Source: Macrosoma leucophasiata (taxonomy: Eukaryota; Arthropoda; Insecta; Lepidoptera; Hedylidae). From it: a stretch of 64,000 nucleotides of DNA. The stretch spans positions 620,001 through 684,000 of the forward strand of contig JAWQUS010000023.1 of the NCBI GenBank assembly GCA_036365455.1, read 5' to 3'. Position numbers and translations under genes: made by a program. How positions within the stretch are numbered: position 1 is the stretch's first letter; each line of letters opens with the position of its first letter. This document shows, piece after piece, positions 19,166 through 30,311 of the stretch. The notes beneath the pieces are model-generated. The model did no database searches. It saw only the letters and a list, made by a program, of their open reading frames with translations, and was not told the origin of the DNA.

Positions 19166-19733
19166 TTTTATTTTTAATTTTTATTAAGACAGCACGCAAA
19201 AGCGAATATTTCAGAACATTACAAAAATTTTAAAATTGCACAAAATAAAAAACAGGAGGTTGAGGTTTAATACTAAGGTTAAAAGAGAAAACGTGTTCAA
19301 AGCATACTTTACACTTTTATACAAATTTGCAGTTGTAGAAATCACTTACTGATGGGATCTTGTCAACTTTTTAATAGCAATAAATCTCTCCATCTCGTAA
19401 GTTGGCTACGATTGACGAATAGATAGATACTTGAGTGTGCACGTAAGGATTCCCCTTTAACATATGGAACCCTAAAAACGCCAATTCGCAAACCGCACTT
19501 AAATGGTCATAAGAATCAGGAAACCTTATTGAGGATAGACACAATGGTGGTAAATAAACAGTGGATCGTTTCTTCTATTCCATTCCTAACAAATTGGTCG
19601 CCGAATACAGTAGGTACCGACTGGTTCTGCTACGTTCTGTTGACTCGAGTTGTTAGGAATCGTTTATCGTTTTCCTTTTCTTGTTGTTGCTGTTTATTTT
19701 ATAACGTGTAAAATCTGTTTGTTATTAAAATAA
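19166..19733. other. AT-rich interval, nothing recognised
   Basis: No supported feature. Confidence 0.4.
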
Positions 19734-20005
19734 ACTAGCTGACAAACTTCGTATTGCCTCAGAATGAAATAATGTGTCAAAGGTTTGATAGATACGGACT
19801 ATTTGTATGGGAAAATGAAATTGTGATTTTTACTTTTTGCCTTCAATTTCTTAATAATTTCTTACCTTATAAACCTTCCTTGGACTTCCAAAAATCATTT
19901 AAAATTAATTAGCCAAATTAAATTAGTCAAATTGGGCCAGCCGTTCTCGAGTTTTAGCGAGACTAACGAACAGCAATTGATTTTTATACATACAAGTAAT
20001 AGATA
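19734..20005 (+). repeat. rep-O copy
   Basis: AACTAGCTGACAAACTTCG and GAAATAATGTGTCAAAGG as at 13113, ending AGTAATAGATAGATAAC. Confidence 0.65.
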
Positions 20006-20129
20006 GATAACAAAAATGAAATGCGACAAAGATTTTTATATTAAGTATTTAAGGGTTGATTTTTGAAAAAAAAATGTACTCGCAAAACATTCGTTTTAAA
20101 ACTTTAGTAACAGCAAAATGTATTATTGA

Positions 20130-20295
20130 ATGGCCGCGTAATAACTTATCACAGAGACATAATAACTAAGCTCTCAGGAGTGGCAACGCATTTACATTTT
20201 GACCTCTGGTGTTTGTGTGGCAGTCTACAGGCTGCAGGCATCACATCAGTGTGAACTGCATGCTAGTTTGCCATCTTCCAGTACACAAAAAAAAG
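20130..20295 (+). repeat. rep-B copy (B2 class), 5' truncated
   Basis: GCGTAATAACTTATCACAG start and GTACACAAAAAAAAGC end. The 3' half is intact apart from a short deletion at the ATCACATCAGTG step. Confidence 0.8.
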
Positions 20296-20868
20296 CACCA
20301 TTCATTTGAACATTTTGAAAAATCAATTATATCAGATTTGTAGAAACTCTCACAATTTTAATGTGTATATATTTTTGTAATATTCTGTGAACCTGATATT
20401 AAATATTCCTGCAATCAAATGAGGCTAGAAATCAGCGCGTGCGCATGACAATTTCACGTATAAGGCTAGCGTATCTTTAGAACCGGTAGTGTAATTACAA
20501 ATTGCAGTTATGAGAGGCGAAAGTAAAATAGGTTAATTAATGTAGCAGATGTCTAAGGATATGTCCATAACTGGGGAAAGCGACATCTCGAAAATAATTA
20601 AGGAAATGCCTTAAGTAAGTACACTTAGGTCTAGGAGTGCATTACAAACATTTTATGTTACTATTCGAAAGTCGGTTTCCTTTGCGACGTATATTACACG
20701 CGAATAAATGCTGATCCGGTGATCATCCGGTAGGACCGGATAGATTACGAGCTGGTTTTCTCATATTTCGTCAAATCCGGTTCTTGTTGTCGACTGAATC
20801 GACTGGATGACTTTGATGCATTGTTTTGAATATGATATTTTTAGAGATGTCTCCAGAATTTTCTAGAA
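20296..20868. other. Interval with no recognised gene
   Basis: No supported feature. GATCCGG/CCGGATAG repeats near 20712-20745 are short inverted words only. Confidence 0.4.
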
Positions 20869-21145
20869 AAACTAGCTGCCACGTCGAACTTCGTATTGCC
20901 TTTTTTCGATTTTTTGACATTTACTTTTTTATACCCCATAAAAAAGGAAATGTCAAAAAAATCGAAAAGAAAATGAGGTGAGAATCATCCTTACCATTTA
21001 GGGATATAAAAATAAACTACCATCGATTCTCACACCTACTAAATATACACACAAAATTTCATAATGATCGGTCCAGCAGTTTCAGAGGAGTATTGTTACA
21101 AACACTGTGACACAAGAATTGTACATATTAGATTAGATGTGCGAC
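20869..21145 (+). repeat. rep-O copy
   Basis: AACTAGCTGCCACGTCGAAC start and TTGTACATATTAGATTAG end. A local inverted pair (TTTTTCGATTTTTTGACATT and AATGTCAAAAAAATCGAAAA) lies at 20900-20968. Confidence 0.6.
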
Positions 21146-21708
21146 GGACTCGTGTGCAATTGAAGCTCCCATCCAAATTTTAAGGATTAGGAAGTGATTA
21201 AGGCTCGTGGTGACTTTTTAAAAAAAATTAACTCCTGCCCTAAGGGCGCGACCCTATATAGACAGCTCAGATTGGGTAGAGTAACTTAACAGGGTGAACA
21301 ACGCACTCCAGTAAATTCAGAAATCTCTGTATTAATGAATAATACTGTTCGTACTTATCTATTTATAGTATACGTTTGAATGTAAGATGATTTTGAAAAT
21401 TACATGTCCTCTCGCAGTGATTATGTTCACATCCTTCCACCCCACTTATTAACCCGATGTGACCAGTTCCACCGTTATGTGTAAATTGTAGAGCTATCTT
21501 ATTTGCATCGATGTCTGCCTCATTAATTATAAGTTTATCGCTCAATATCAGACCAGATTTGCGATGTTACGTTATGTGGATCAGTTTTTATCGGGCAGTA
21601 TATTGCTTCCATCTACGTTTGAAATATGTGTAGCGGTTTGTCAAAATAGGTGTTTTAGAAGTGCCAACGCATGTACTTATAGCAATCTTCTTTAAGTTTA
21701 TAAGAAAC
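21146..21708. other. Interval with no recognised gene
   Basis: No supported feature. Confidence 0.4.
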
Positions 21709-21896
21709 TAGCTGTTGCCCGCGGCTTCGCCCGCGTGGGTGTCGTTTTATAAATATTTTTTCCTGAACTTTCTTTGCTATAAACCTCACGGAGCCCGAGA
21801 CCTTTCCAACGAATGCAAAACCGTGGAAATCGGTTTGTGCGTTCTGGAGTTATAGCGTCAGGAAGGAAAATTCGACTTATTTTTATATTATAGATA
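21709..21896 (+). repeat. rep-O copy
   Basis: AACTAGCTGTTGCCCGCGGC start with GGCTTCGCCCGCGTGGG and an end TATATTATAGATAAC. This is the common ACTAGCTG-type insect repeat. Confidence 0.7.
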
Positions 21897-21939
21897 ACAT
21901 TATTTTACGATTTTATGAAGGGTGTAATAGACAACCTGG

Positions 21940-22212
21940 TGTCGGCATGTGACGATCCGACCGCCCATTTGTGGAGGAGAATCCTTCCACTATTGCAGTC
22001 AGTCCACCGAACAATGAGTGTCAATTCGCCATTCGCAATACAGTACCACGGGTAAGGTCGCAGCGTCCCGCGATAAAACCGCTTCTATGTTCACCAATCC
22101 GAATGCCAAGCGTGGCGATTATGGCATATTCCCTAATACGGCACAACGCTGTTGTGGGCATCTTTGGGGAAAACTTTTGTCCAGCTGTGAACGTCTTTCA
22201 ACTGAAGTAATA
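21940..22212 (+). mobile_element. E2 non-autonomous element, near full length
   Basis: From GAATCCTTCCACTATTG through CAATCCGAATGCCAAGCGTG and GGCACAACGCTGTTGTGGG to TTGTCCAGCTGTGAACGTC and AACTGAAGTAATAA. It aligns block by block with 46075-46345. The last 50 bp match the LINE-E end. Confidence 0.78.
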
Positions 22213-22403
22213 AACAACAAAAAAATTGCTGTTTGTATGTGGTTTGTTCCTTTTAGACCAAAAAATTATACCACTTTTAATTTCGTGTACAGTTAGTTAG
22301 TTCTAGGTACAGTTTTTTTTTTAGTAGCTCATTTGCTTTTGGAAGTTATACTTATTTTAGTACGATTAGAAAAGTTGATGAGAGTGAATTGTTACGCACA
22401 CCG

Positions 22404-22482
22404 ACAGATAAAAGCAACAGCCTGAAGTTAGTTGGTAAACAGATAAAAGCAACAGCAGCAACAGTCTGAAGTTAGTTGCTAG
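22404..22482. repeat. Two-copy 36-bp tandem duplication
   Basis: CAGATAAAAGCAACAG ... TGAAGTTAGTTG occurs twice in direct succession; the second unit carries an extra CAGCAACA. Confidence 0.9.
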
Positions 22483-22607
22483 AGTTTGTTTTATTTCTGG
22501 TGTATTGGATTGTTACGCTAAATAATTTTAACTTTTTACGTGCGTACCTACATAATTAGGTAAAGACACTGGGTTTTTGATCAAGACTCGGATACATCTG
22601 TTTTCGA

Positions 22608-22898
22608 CATAGAGCAACACAGGCCACCAGGCGACCGGAGGGGAGTAGCCATAGCGTTTATTACCGATGCAAAACAGTTTTATGCGGGGGGAAATTTGTG
22701 TGACAAACACACGCACACAACAAAAATCGTCTATTACTACGAAACTCACACCTTGACTTTAACAAAATACATAAACAATTTCACGCACACATATAAACAT
22801 CTCGAGGCCACTTAGGCTTGTTCTTTGACAGGAGGGAAAGCCTGCATATGGCTACTCCCATCCGGTTCGCCGCGGCCGATGGCCCGTGATGCTCTATG
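22608..22898 (+). mobile_element. MITE-L, 291 bp, 8-bp target duplication
   Basis: Terminal inverted repeats of about 45 bp begin CATAGAGCAACACAGGCC and end GGCCCGTGATGCTCTATG. GTTTTCGA flanks both sides (22600-22607, 22899-22906). The interior has CGTTTATTACCGATGCAAAA and ACACACGCACACAACAAAAA. No transposase. The 8-bp duplication suggests hAT or P superfamily. Confidence 0.9.
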
Positions 22899-22906
22899 GT
22901 TTTCGA

Positions 22907-23207
22907 TGATAGTACCAAAGTAACATGATTCTTTTTATGTCCCATTCTGTCATCTTGTTACTTCGGTCCGATATTCCGAATTTTATTGTAATAAAAAAAA
23001 TAATAAGGCTACTAATATTCATGACAACTAATAATGAATACGATATATTCGGTTCGGAAGTTTATAGCTTAATTTAGTATTTCGTATTTTATCTTATCAG
23101 AGATGCCAGATCGTTGAGGAAATTTTGTATGGAATTGGATCAAATTATTGGATGACGTAGGTACAATTTTATGTATTAAGTACAGTTATTTTCTGTGTGT
23201 AAATTAG
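22907..23207. other. AT-rich interval, nothing recognised
   Basis: No supported feature. Confidence 0.4.
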
Positions 23208-23295
23208 ACTGCCTCAGTGGTTTAGTAGTAGTAGGCCAAATCCTCAACGCTGGGGTCCTGCGTCCGATTCCCGGGTCGAGGGCTATCAAAGATAC
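23208..23295 (+). mobile_element. SINE-J head fragment
   Basis: ACTGCCTCAGTGGTTTAGTAG, then CTGGGGTCCTGCGTCCGATTCC and GGGTCGAGGG correspond to the tRNA-like half of SINE-J. The body is missing and rep-B follows. Confidence 0.7.
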
Positions 23296-23297
23296 AA

Positions 23298-23555
23298 AAA
23301 AAGTTCACATGGATGTTAAGTGACGACAGCATCCATACACTCGACAACAAACACAATAACTAGAGGTCAAAGTGCAGATGCGTTGCCACCTCTGAGGGCT
23401 AAGATATTTTGTCTCTGTGATAGTTACGAGGCCATACATTACCATGTAACCGGAACACGATAGTGCTGAACTACCATTTGGCGGCAGATAGATTAGGTAA
23501 TCCTGTGGTGCCTACGCCCTCGAGCTCCATCACTGGAGCTCTACCACTAATGAAG
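23298..23555 (-). repeat. rep-B copy (B2 class)
   Basis: GTTCACATGGATGTTAAG to GGAGCTCTACCAC. Head-to-head with the fragment that begins 12 bases further on. Confidence 0.85.
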
Positions 23556-23566
23556 ACATTATTTTG

Positions 23567-23625
23567 TTAGAGTTCCAGTGACAGAGTTTAAGGGCGTGCA
23601 CCGCCTAGGTATATGGGTAGAAGGG
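23567..23625 (+). repeat. rep-B head fragment
   Basis: GTTAGAGTTCCAGTGACAGAG and AGGGCGTGCACCGCCTAGG correspond to the first 60 bp of rep-B. Confidence 0.7.
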
Positions 23626-23814
23626 TAATAAAAGTCAGTATATTCTTAAGTAAGTGATCCGAATTTATGCCACAACAGGTGCAAGCTTACGATACGGTCA
23701 TTCTGTTTCTCGTATGGCGTTCCTCGAACCTGCATAATTTCTGTTCACCTTTTCATGACGCGACTATTCAGTTTTAATAAACTTTCTCCGCATAAATTAT
23801 TTTTTAAAATCATT

Positions 23815-23885
23815 TTTAGGGTTCCGTTCCGCAAACGAAATAAAAACGGAAACCTTATGGTCACTAGAGCGTCCGACTGTTTCTC
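23815..23885 (+). repeat. rep-N fragment
   Basis: TTAGGGTTCCGTTCCGCAAA and the CCTTATGGTCACTAGAGCG block recall the rep-N end. Confidence 0.45.
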
Positions 23886-23935
23886 CGTCAATCACAGTCG
23901 AATTTATAATAATTTGTGACATTCAATTAGAATAT

Positions 23936-24345
23936 AGCTCGAAGAACTGATGGCCGTTGTTGCAGAAGTGTTCTTGAGTGGCGACCGCGTCCTAACCTCA
24001 CCGTCTGAACACCTGGCAGTGCTCAACGGTGCGGTTTTCACGTTCGTTCCTGCCCAGAACGTATAAATTTTGGAATGAACTTCCCTCTGAGGTGTTCCCT
24101 AGGTGCTAAAATATAGGGTTCTTCAAAAATGGCGTCAAAAGAGTCCTCTAGGGCTGGCATTGCGTTGGCAACTCCCCTGGTGTTGCAAATGTTCATAGGC
24201 GACGGTCACCACTTTCCATCAGATGGCCCGTCTGCTTGTCTGCCAACCTTCAGAGATAAAAACAATAAAAAACGAGGCGTAGACAGGCCTTCACAAGATG
24301 GACCGACGACCTGGTGAAGGTCGCAAGCAATCGCTGGATGAGGGT
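23936..24345 (+). pseudogene. LINE-E 3' region split by LINE-R insertion
   Basis: The first part (TAGCTCGAAGAACTGATGGCC to GAGTGGCGACCGCGT) and the second part (ACGAGGCGTAGACAGGCC to CAATCGCTGGATGAGGG) are contiguous in the copy at 5968. The segment between them is foreign. The terminal module is missing. Confidence 0.8.
23997..24270 (+). mobile_element. LINE-R 3' end inserted in LINE-E
   Basis: Encodes a short block like RTYKFWNELPSEVFP, typical of the C-terminal end of Jockey/CR1-like non-LTR proteins, followed by an ATAAAAACAATAAAAAA tail. A minus-strand relative lies at 49133-49385. Confidence 0.6.
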
Positions 24346-24819
24346 TGTAAAATTAAAAAAGATTTTGATGTACGTCATTATCGCGGATTTATCCAAACTT
24401 AAGTCTATTAATTTAAAAACGAATTACCGACATTTGGACGACCTCTAGTAATTCTGTCTCTTCAGCAAAACCAATCATAATTATTTATACAACCCAACCT
24501 ACCAGCTAGCACATGAATAAATGAAGAAATACATCACCATCCATTACAGCCGCGAGATGTAAACATCAAGTTTTGACGAGTAACATAACCTCTAAATAAG
24601 TTATTGAACGTGAAATGGCGGTCGTAAATCAAAATGGCGGATATTTTATTCATATCCGTAATCCTTTGGTGTTGCTGTATAGTCGAGAGAATATTTCTTG
24701 ATGTGCCTTGAGAAGGATTTATTAGCTTAAATACGTACTATACGCAGGTACGTGCATACACTGCGTAGGGACGTTACGACGGACGGTGGAGAATTTTTCC
24801 GCTAGTGCTGTCAATTAAA
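24346..24819. other. Interval with no recognised gene
   Basis: Two AAATGGCGG words near 24613-24643; otherwise nothing recognised. Confidence 0.4.
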
Positions 24820-25035
24820 TCAATCAAACAATAGCAGTCAAATCATTTGAATATGGCGCGCGTAGTAAATACAATAACGTATGATGGGCAGTTGACTCCC
24901 TCGATAAAACTATCGCAACTGCGATCGCCAACCCGCATGTCAAGCGTGGCGATTATGCCATATTCCCCCCTTATGGGAAGGCTTTTCTCCAGCAGTGGAC
25001 GTCCTTCGGCTGAGTTTATGATGATGATGCGTAGG
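24820..25035 (+). mobile_element. E2 copy
   Basis: CGATCGCCAACCCGCATGTC, GCGTGGCGATTATGCCATA, then CTCCAGCAGTGGACGTCC and a GATGATGATG tail. The GACGCACAACGCTG block is deleted. Confidence 0.75.
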
Positions 25036-25123
25036 TATCATATCTCGCTTTGTTATAGAAGCAGTGAGATGACAGAGTCGGACTTGGTCATAAAGGATAA
25101 TAATGATCGGTAGACCATCCTTG

Positions 25124-25156
25124 TATATCTCTCTCTCTTTCTCTCTCTCTCTTTTA
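25124..25156. repeat. (CT)n microsatellite
   Basis: CTCTCTCTTTCTCTCTCTC tract. Confidence 0.9.
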
Positions 25157-25309
25157 GCCCACGTTGGTACTGAAAGAGAATAAAAAATATGCGTTTAGGG
25201 TGAGACGTTATTTGTTTGTGTGTGCACTTCAACGTTCCCAATTTTCTTCCAAACGGCTTTGACCGATTTGGATGCCCGATTTTTTTGTAAAATAGGTGTT
25301 ACTCATTAC

Positions 25310-25470
25310 CGATGGTTTTTAGACTATGCAGCCCGAGACCACGGAAGCTGAAAAGCGACTGAAACATCGGGTTGATTTTATAATAATTTTAGTTTTCAAT
25401 ATGCGCGAGATTGATCCGAAAACTAGTTTTATTTCAATGAGTGTAGCTGTCGGAAAACTAACAACATACT
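25310..25470 (+). repeat. rep-W copy
   Basis: GAGACCACGGAAGCTGAAAA, GCGACTGAAACATCGGG and CGAAAACTAGTTTTATTTCA, in the order seen in the plus half of 17922-18125. Confidence 0.6.
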
Positions 25471-25978
25471 AAGAAATAATGTCTTCATGAGATGACTGTA
25501 AATGCTTACGAATTTCGCCATTAGAGTTCTACCAGTGAAACTCGATTTAAATATTGCATGACGAATGCATTTTTTAATGTAATCATCATGTATCATGTTA
25601 CTATAGCGTGCTAGTGATGTGCAGGATCCAGTTTTTGTTAAGTAGCAACCGGGCAAAGGATGTAATTTGGGAACCTTTCCGCAGGCTATGCGCAGGAGTC
25701 GTTAATTCACTGTTGATCGATTATACTCCTTATTGTGACACAATAAAATCGATTGTACAGTAGTCAGACACATTGAAATGTTTTATAATTGAATGGGAAT
25801 TAAGTGAGACTGGCATATGTCTTTTTTTCAATAATTACAAACGGTATTTTTTTCTTGACTCAGAATTATTTTGTTTTAGTTTTTCGGTATTTCAAACATT
25901 GTTGACTGCTACAAATTAAGATAGTTTTTTGAGCATTAAAACAACAAAGTAATGTAAGGCCAATATTGAATCTTACTC

Positions 25979-26027
25979 CCTACTCCCTTCCGGTCCGCCG
26001 CGGCCGGTGAACCGTGTTGCTCTATGA
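25979..26027. mobile_element. MITE-L end fragment
   Basis: CTACTCCCTTCCGGTCCGCC through GTGTTGCTCTATG is the right terminal repeat of MITE-L; the rest of the element is missing. Confidence 0.75.
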
Positions 26028-26089
26028 AGTAGACTAGTGCCGTCTCGAGACAGGCCGCCTACATAAAGCCCGACATAAAAAAAAAAAAA
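26028..26089 (+). mobile_element. rep-F, 62-bp truncated retro-insertion in MITE-L end
   Basis: AGTAGACTAGTGCCGTCTCG to a 13-A tail. GTGTTGCTCTATGA flanks it at 26014-26027 and 26090-26103 (14-bp duplication). Rep-F is therefore mobilised by a LINE-type mechanism with a poly-A tail. Confidence 0.85.
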
Positions 26090-26279
26090 GTGTTGCTCTA
26101 TGAGTGTAATCCGTCATGTAGCGTCTAGCGGTTACGATCACTAGCGTATTTTTTTATTATATGTTGATAGTTCAACGCTTCTCAATTAGCAACCAAAGTT
26201 GCACGAGTGGAACGTATGTATCAAAAATAGTAGGTTATCTTATAGAAATCAAAATGCGAAGTGCTGATTCCTTCCGTTT

Positions 26280-26339
26280 ACTTCAACGCATCTACATTGA
26301 AGTCTCTGGTTTAATGTAGATGTATATAAGCCATGCATG
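26280..26339 (+). repeat. Diverged rep-B fragment
   Basis: CAACGCATCTACATTGAAG and the TCTGGTTTAATGTAGATG step resemble the middle of rep-B and the copy at 26722. Confidence 0.5.
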
Positions 26340-26690
26340 TCCCCGCGGCTGGTGTAGATCGTAAGCGATCTACTTTATTAAGCGATACGGGCGCGGTCGG
26401 GTGTGCGATGGGTGACCGCTAGTGACAAATTAAAATCCGCGTTTCCGTTCTTCGGAGGAGCACGTTAAGCCGTCGGTCCCGGTTGCTATCGATAGATGGC
26501 AGTCGTTAAGCCTTGTCAAAGGTTTTATGGGCGGTTTGAAAACATCCGACAGCGGTTGGCCACTAACCCGTATCTCCACCAACCCGCATTGGAGCAGCGT
26601 GGTAGAGTAAGCTCCAGGCCTCCCCCCAAAAAGGGGAGAGACTCGTGCCCAGCAATGGGACGTATATTATAATGGGTTGCCATTATATAT
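26340..26690 (+). repeat. rep-H copy, near full length
   Basis: CCCGCGGCTGGTGTAGATCG start, GGGCGCGGTCGGGTGTG, GCACGTTAAGCCGTCGGTCC, CATTGGAGCAGCGTGGTAG, and end GTGCCCAGCAATGGGACG plus ATAATGGGTTGCCATTAT. Confidence 0.88.
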
Positions 26691-26721
26691 GAGCCATAGT
26701 ATTACTGAAACCACCACCATA

Positions 26722-26935
26722 CTTACTGGCGTAGGCACAACCACATTACCATCTACTAGCCACTAAAAGATAGTGTTCAATACTATCGAATTGCATCCCC
26801 CTGTAATTTCCGTCACAAAGACATAATACCTTAGGCATCAGAAGTAGTAACGCATCTACATTGAAATATCTAGTTTCATGTAGATGTTTATAGGCTATAG
26901 AACCTATTACTTATAATCAATGTAAACTTAAAGGT
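26722..26935 (+). repeat. rep-B copy, diverged
   Basis: ACTGGCGTAGGCACAACCAC, AGATAGTGTTCAATACTATC and CCTGTAATTTCCGTCAC follow the rep-B order. The head and the A-rich tail are missing. Confidence 0.65.
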
Positions 26936-27315
26936 CCTAGCGGAAAATTTTCAACCAGCACATGCTGTCTTAGGACCAATTTGTTACGACGTAATGTAAA
27001 ATACTAGACCTAGAATCATTATTTTATCAACATTGTTGCAAATAAATATTTCTTATAAAAATAAAATAAATTTCAGTGTAAACTGTATGGTAATTCATGC
27101 CATAAAAAATTAAGAGATAATATCTAGATATATTGCTTTGCTAGACCGACTATTCGAAATAATCTCGACTATACTGTCGATACTCGGTCACTGTTTCCAT
27201 GACCTCACAAAGAATACGATTACAGCAAATCCAGTTTTAGAAGTTGCTCTCCTAACAATGTTAACCGCACCTGTCGCCTTACTTTTTTGTTATTAATTGG
27301 TTTTTAATGTACTCC
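26936..27315. other. AT-rich interval, nothing recognised
   Basis: No supported feature. Confidence 0.4.
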
Positions 27316-27605
27316 CATAGAGGAACGCGGGCCACCGGTCGCGGTGGGCCGGAGGGGAGTAGCCATATGCACTATGCAGGCTTTCCCCTCCGTCAAAGTA
27401 CAAGCACAAGTGCTTCTATGCCTGTCGGCTAGATGTTTAAATGTGTGCGTGAAATTGTTCATATATTTTGTTAAAGTCAACGTGTGAGTTTCGTAGTAAT
27501 AGACAATTTGTCACACGTATTTCCCCCGCAAAAAAAGACAGACTGTTTTGCATCGGTAATAAACGCTGTGGCTACTCCCCTCTGGTCCGCCGTGTACCGT
27601 GTGTG
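27316..27605 (-). mobile_element. MITE-L copy, 290 bp, 8-bp target duplication
   Basis: Reverse orientation of 22608-22898: CATAGAGGAACGCGGGCC start and a worn right end (GTGTACCGTGTGTG). TGTACTCC flanks it at 27308-27315 and 27606-27613. The interior carries GTCTATTACTACGAAAC in reverse. An open frame through it has no protein features. Confidence 0.88.
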
Positions 27606-27856
27606 TGTACTCCACGCCTGGACCTGTACTGGGAATAGAACTTGTGACTGTTTTGTATGCAACCACGCTGCTATTGAGTGTGTCGACATAGACTCGAATA
27701 AATGAATAGGGGATTTGGTTTTTTATGTCTCTGGCTACGGGTATAATTTAGATATTTATAGTTTTTATAGGATAGAGTTGAAATTTTATTTAATTAGTAC
27801 ATTTTTAGTATTTTCTTTATGTTTTACCTATGAGGTTTATAAGCATATAAGTATAG

Positions 27857-28000
27857 AAGACACCATTCACAAACAGCCGGTTCGTTTTTAAATTGATTTG
27901 ACAGATATCTGACACGTTTCCTCGTCATCTGTCATGAGAACACTGTGTAAGAGCGGTAAATTGACTTATGTAAACTGGAACTGTGCTACTGAATGGAGTG
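27857..28000 (+). repeat. rep-M copy
   Basis: GACACCATTCACAAACAGCC and CGTTTTTAAATTGATTTGAC are shared with 35656 and 37198. The class is unknown. Confidence 0.6.
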
Positions 28001-28085
28001 TCTTATTTAGTACTTTAGTATATAATATGTCAATGTGTTACTCATAGTAAAACAGTTTACACGTGTAATGTATGAACATCATATC

Positions 28086-28195
28086 CATCTAACCGAAGCA
28101 CGGTAGTGCCAAAAACTACCATTTGGCGGCAGATAGATTAGGTAATGCGGTGGTGCCTACGCCTTCGAGTCCCTACACTGAAACTCTACCACCAT
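28086..28195 (-). repeat. rep-B head region (B2 class)
   Basis: CATCTAACCGAAGCACGG, GGCGGCAGATAGATTAGG and GAAACTCTACCACC. The tail half is missing. Confidence 0.82.
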
Positions 28196-28203
28196 TATTA
28201 AAA

Positions 28204-28535
28204 TAATAATGGCAACCCTTGAAACGTCCCACAGCTGGGCACGAGTCTCTCACCGTTTTGGGGAGAGGCATGGAGCATACTCCACTACGCTGCTCCAATG
28301 CGGGTTGGTGGAGATACGGATTAGTGCCAACCCGCTGTCGGATGTTTTCAAACCGCCCATAAGGTTTAACGACAAGGTTTAATGACTACTATCTATCGAT
28401 AGCAGCCGGAACCGACGGCTTAACGTGCCCTCCGGAGCAGGGAATCGCACATTTCAATTTGCCACTAGCGGTCACCCATCACACACCCGACCGCGCCCGT
28501 ATCGCTTAACCGAGTAGATCGCTTAATTCATCAAG
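28204..28535 (-). repeat. rep-H copy
   Basis: Reverse order of 26340-26690, from GGCAACCC with CCCACAGCTGGGCACGAG to CGCGCCCGTATCGCTTAAC and GAGTAGATCGCTTA. The outermost GTAGATCG...CCGCGG end is missing. Confidence 0.87.
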
Positions 28536-28883
28536 ACTTTTAATAAAAACAATATTCAATTAGCTAGGTATAAAAAGTTCATAAATTTCTTATAATGTTT
28601 CTGAAAAGAATTAATGCTGATGGTTTGACCTTTAATATTTACGACCCACAAAGTGTCATAATGTCTTAACATATACACTTGAAATATTTCCCATTATAAT
28701 GTAATTCATTTATGCAGATTTTTTAAGCCGAATCGTATATTATTGGGATCGTAAAACATATATAATCTAAGCATACTTCACAGTAGGTCATTAAATATTT
28801 AAAGACCCACTGTGAACTTATGCTCTCGTCCGTGTGCTGGTCGTATTTAAATATGAAATTTTAATTGCATCCATTTTTATTTT
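28536..28883. other. AT-rich interval, nothing recognised
   Basis: No supported feature. Confidence 0.4.
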
Positions 28884-29183
28884 TACTGGTGGTAGAGCTC
28901 CAGTGACGGAGCTCGCGGGCGTAGGCACCACCGCATTACCTAATATACTTGCCGCTAAATGGTAGTGTTCAGCACTATCGTGTTCCCGTCAGGTGGTAAT
29001 GTACGGCCCTGTAATTTCAGGCACAGAGGCCATAACACCTTAGGCTTCAGGAGTGGCAGCGCATCTGCATTTTGACCTCTGGTCATTGTGTGGGTGTCTA
29101 TAGGCTGCAGTCATCACTTAACATCAATGTGAACGGCATGCCTGTTTGCCACTTTTATTACATAAAAAAAAAAAAAAAAAAAA
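28884..29183 (+). repeat. rep-B copy (B1 class), full length reference copy
   Basis: Starts ACTGGTGGTAGAGCTCCAG and ends TATTACATAAAA with about 18 As. The 5' end holds a 7-bp perfect hairpin, GAGCTCCAGTGACGGAGCTC. No B box was seen, so pol III origin is not shown. The A tail indicates retrotransposition, but no target duplication could be read. Confidence 0.9.
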
Positions 29184-30139
29184 TTAGAACTAGACATAGC
29201 TACCTAGATTCTTTCTTAAAACTTCAAATAGCCTCAAAATTTTTCGAATATCAGAGGTCCTTTATATGAGCGATTTGTTTATTCTTGTAAGTATTTAAGA
29301 AAAGTGGCATAAGAGCATGTAATTATTTCACTTTTTCTCGTATAAAAAACAAAAAAACCCCAAGTGACGGTACGTGTATGCCCCAACTTCTAGACATTAT
29401 AACATCTTCCAAGAGATTAACTCAACAGTATACAGTCTAATATAAATACAACACGCGGAACTGAACTCGGGAACATTCTAGAAGGCAATTAAGCGGTAAA
29501 TCACGCGCAGGAGATAGTAATAAATAAATTACAATAACAACCGCGGGAGCGGCTGAATTACGAGTAATAAGTGTACACTGAGATGCACAAGTTGATAAGT
29601 GCGTTCGCAGCATACACGTTCAGTGCATGTTTTTATGTCTCATTAAATTTAAAATTGGCTAAGCGCGTGTCTGTCCACGGGCACAATTCAGGTCTACAAG
29701 TATTTTTTTTATTTGTAAAGTTCACATAGCTGCGATGATTTTCCTGTTCTTCGTAATATTTACAACTATCGCGATGTTTTTTACGCATCCAAATTCAGCA
29801 ATTTCTGGAAGAGTGGGCGGACACTAGATTGTAACGAACAATGGCATTTAAAAGCTTAATATAGATAAAACGTCTTATTTTGACGAAAATATTGTACATT
29901 TCTTTAAAGAAAACAACGAACATTTCTTTAAAGAGATCAACAAAGTCACTTTCCCACTAAGCTCGCTAGTTTACTAACTGACACTTCGGCAAGTAATCGC
30001 GCCAGATGTCTCTATTCTTGAATTAGAAGTAATAAGACTAATAAGTGTACGTGTACACCGAGATGCACACACCCGTTACGTCGTCGTCTATGAGGTCTGC
30101 AATGATTAATCTGTTCATGTCACATCAAACATGAAATAA
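29184..30139. other. Interval with no recognised gene
   Basis: No exon or shared repeat was seen, except the repeated AACATTTCTTTAAAGA words near 29895-29935. Confidence 0.4.
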
Positions 30140-30305
30140 CTTGTAAGCAATAGTAGTAACACGACCGCATTCAGTCCGGCGAACTGACTCCGCCGACCAA
30201 ACCCGCGCGAGCGGACTGCATCGGACCAAATTCGCTGTCGCTAGTCGCTACACACGGCCAGATTTGGTTCGAAGCGTACCGAATCCGCTGTCCGCAGTTC
30301 AACAA
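30140..30305. other. CpG-rich patch with inverted words
   Basis: CATTCAGTCCGGCGAACTGA and GCGAGCGGACTGCATCGG, then CCAAATTCGCTG against CAGATTTGGTTCG. Either the core of a GC-rich MITE or regulatory sequence; the two cannot be separated here. Confidence 0.35.
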
Positions 30306-30311
30306 GTATCG

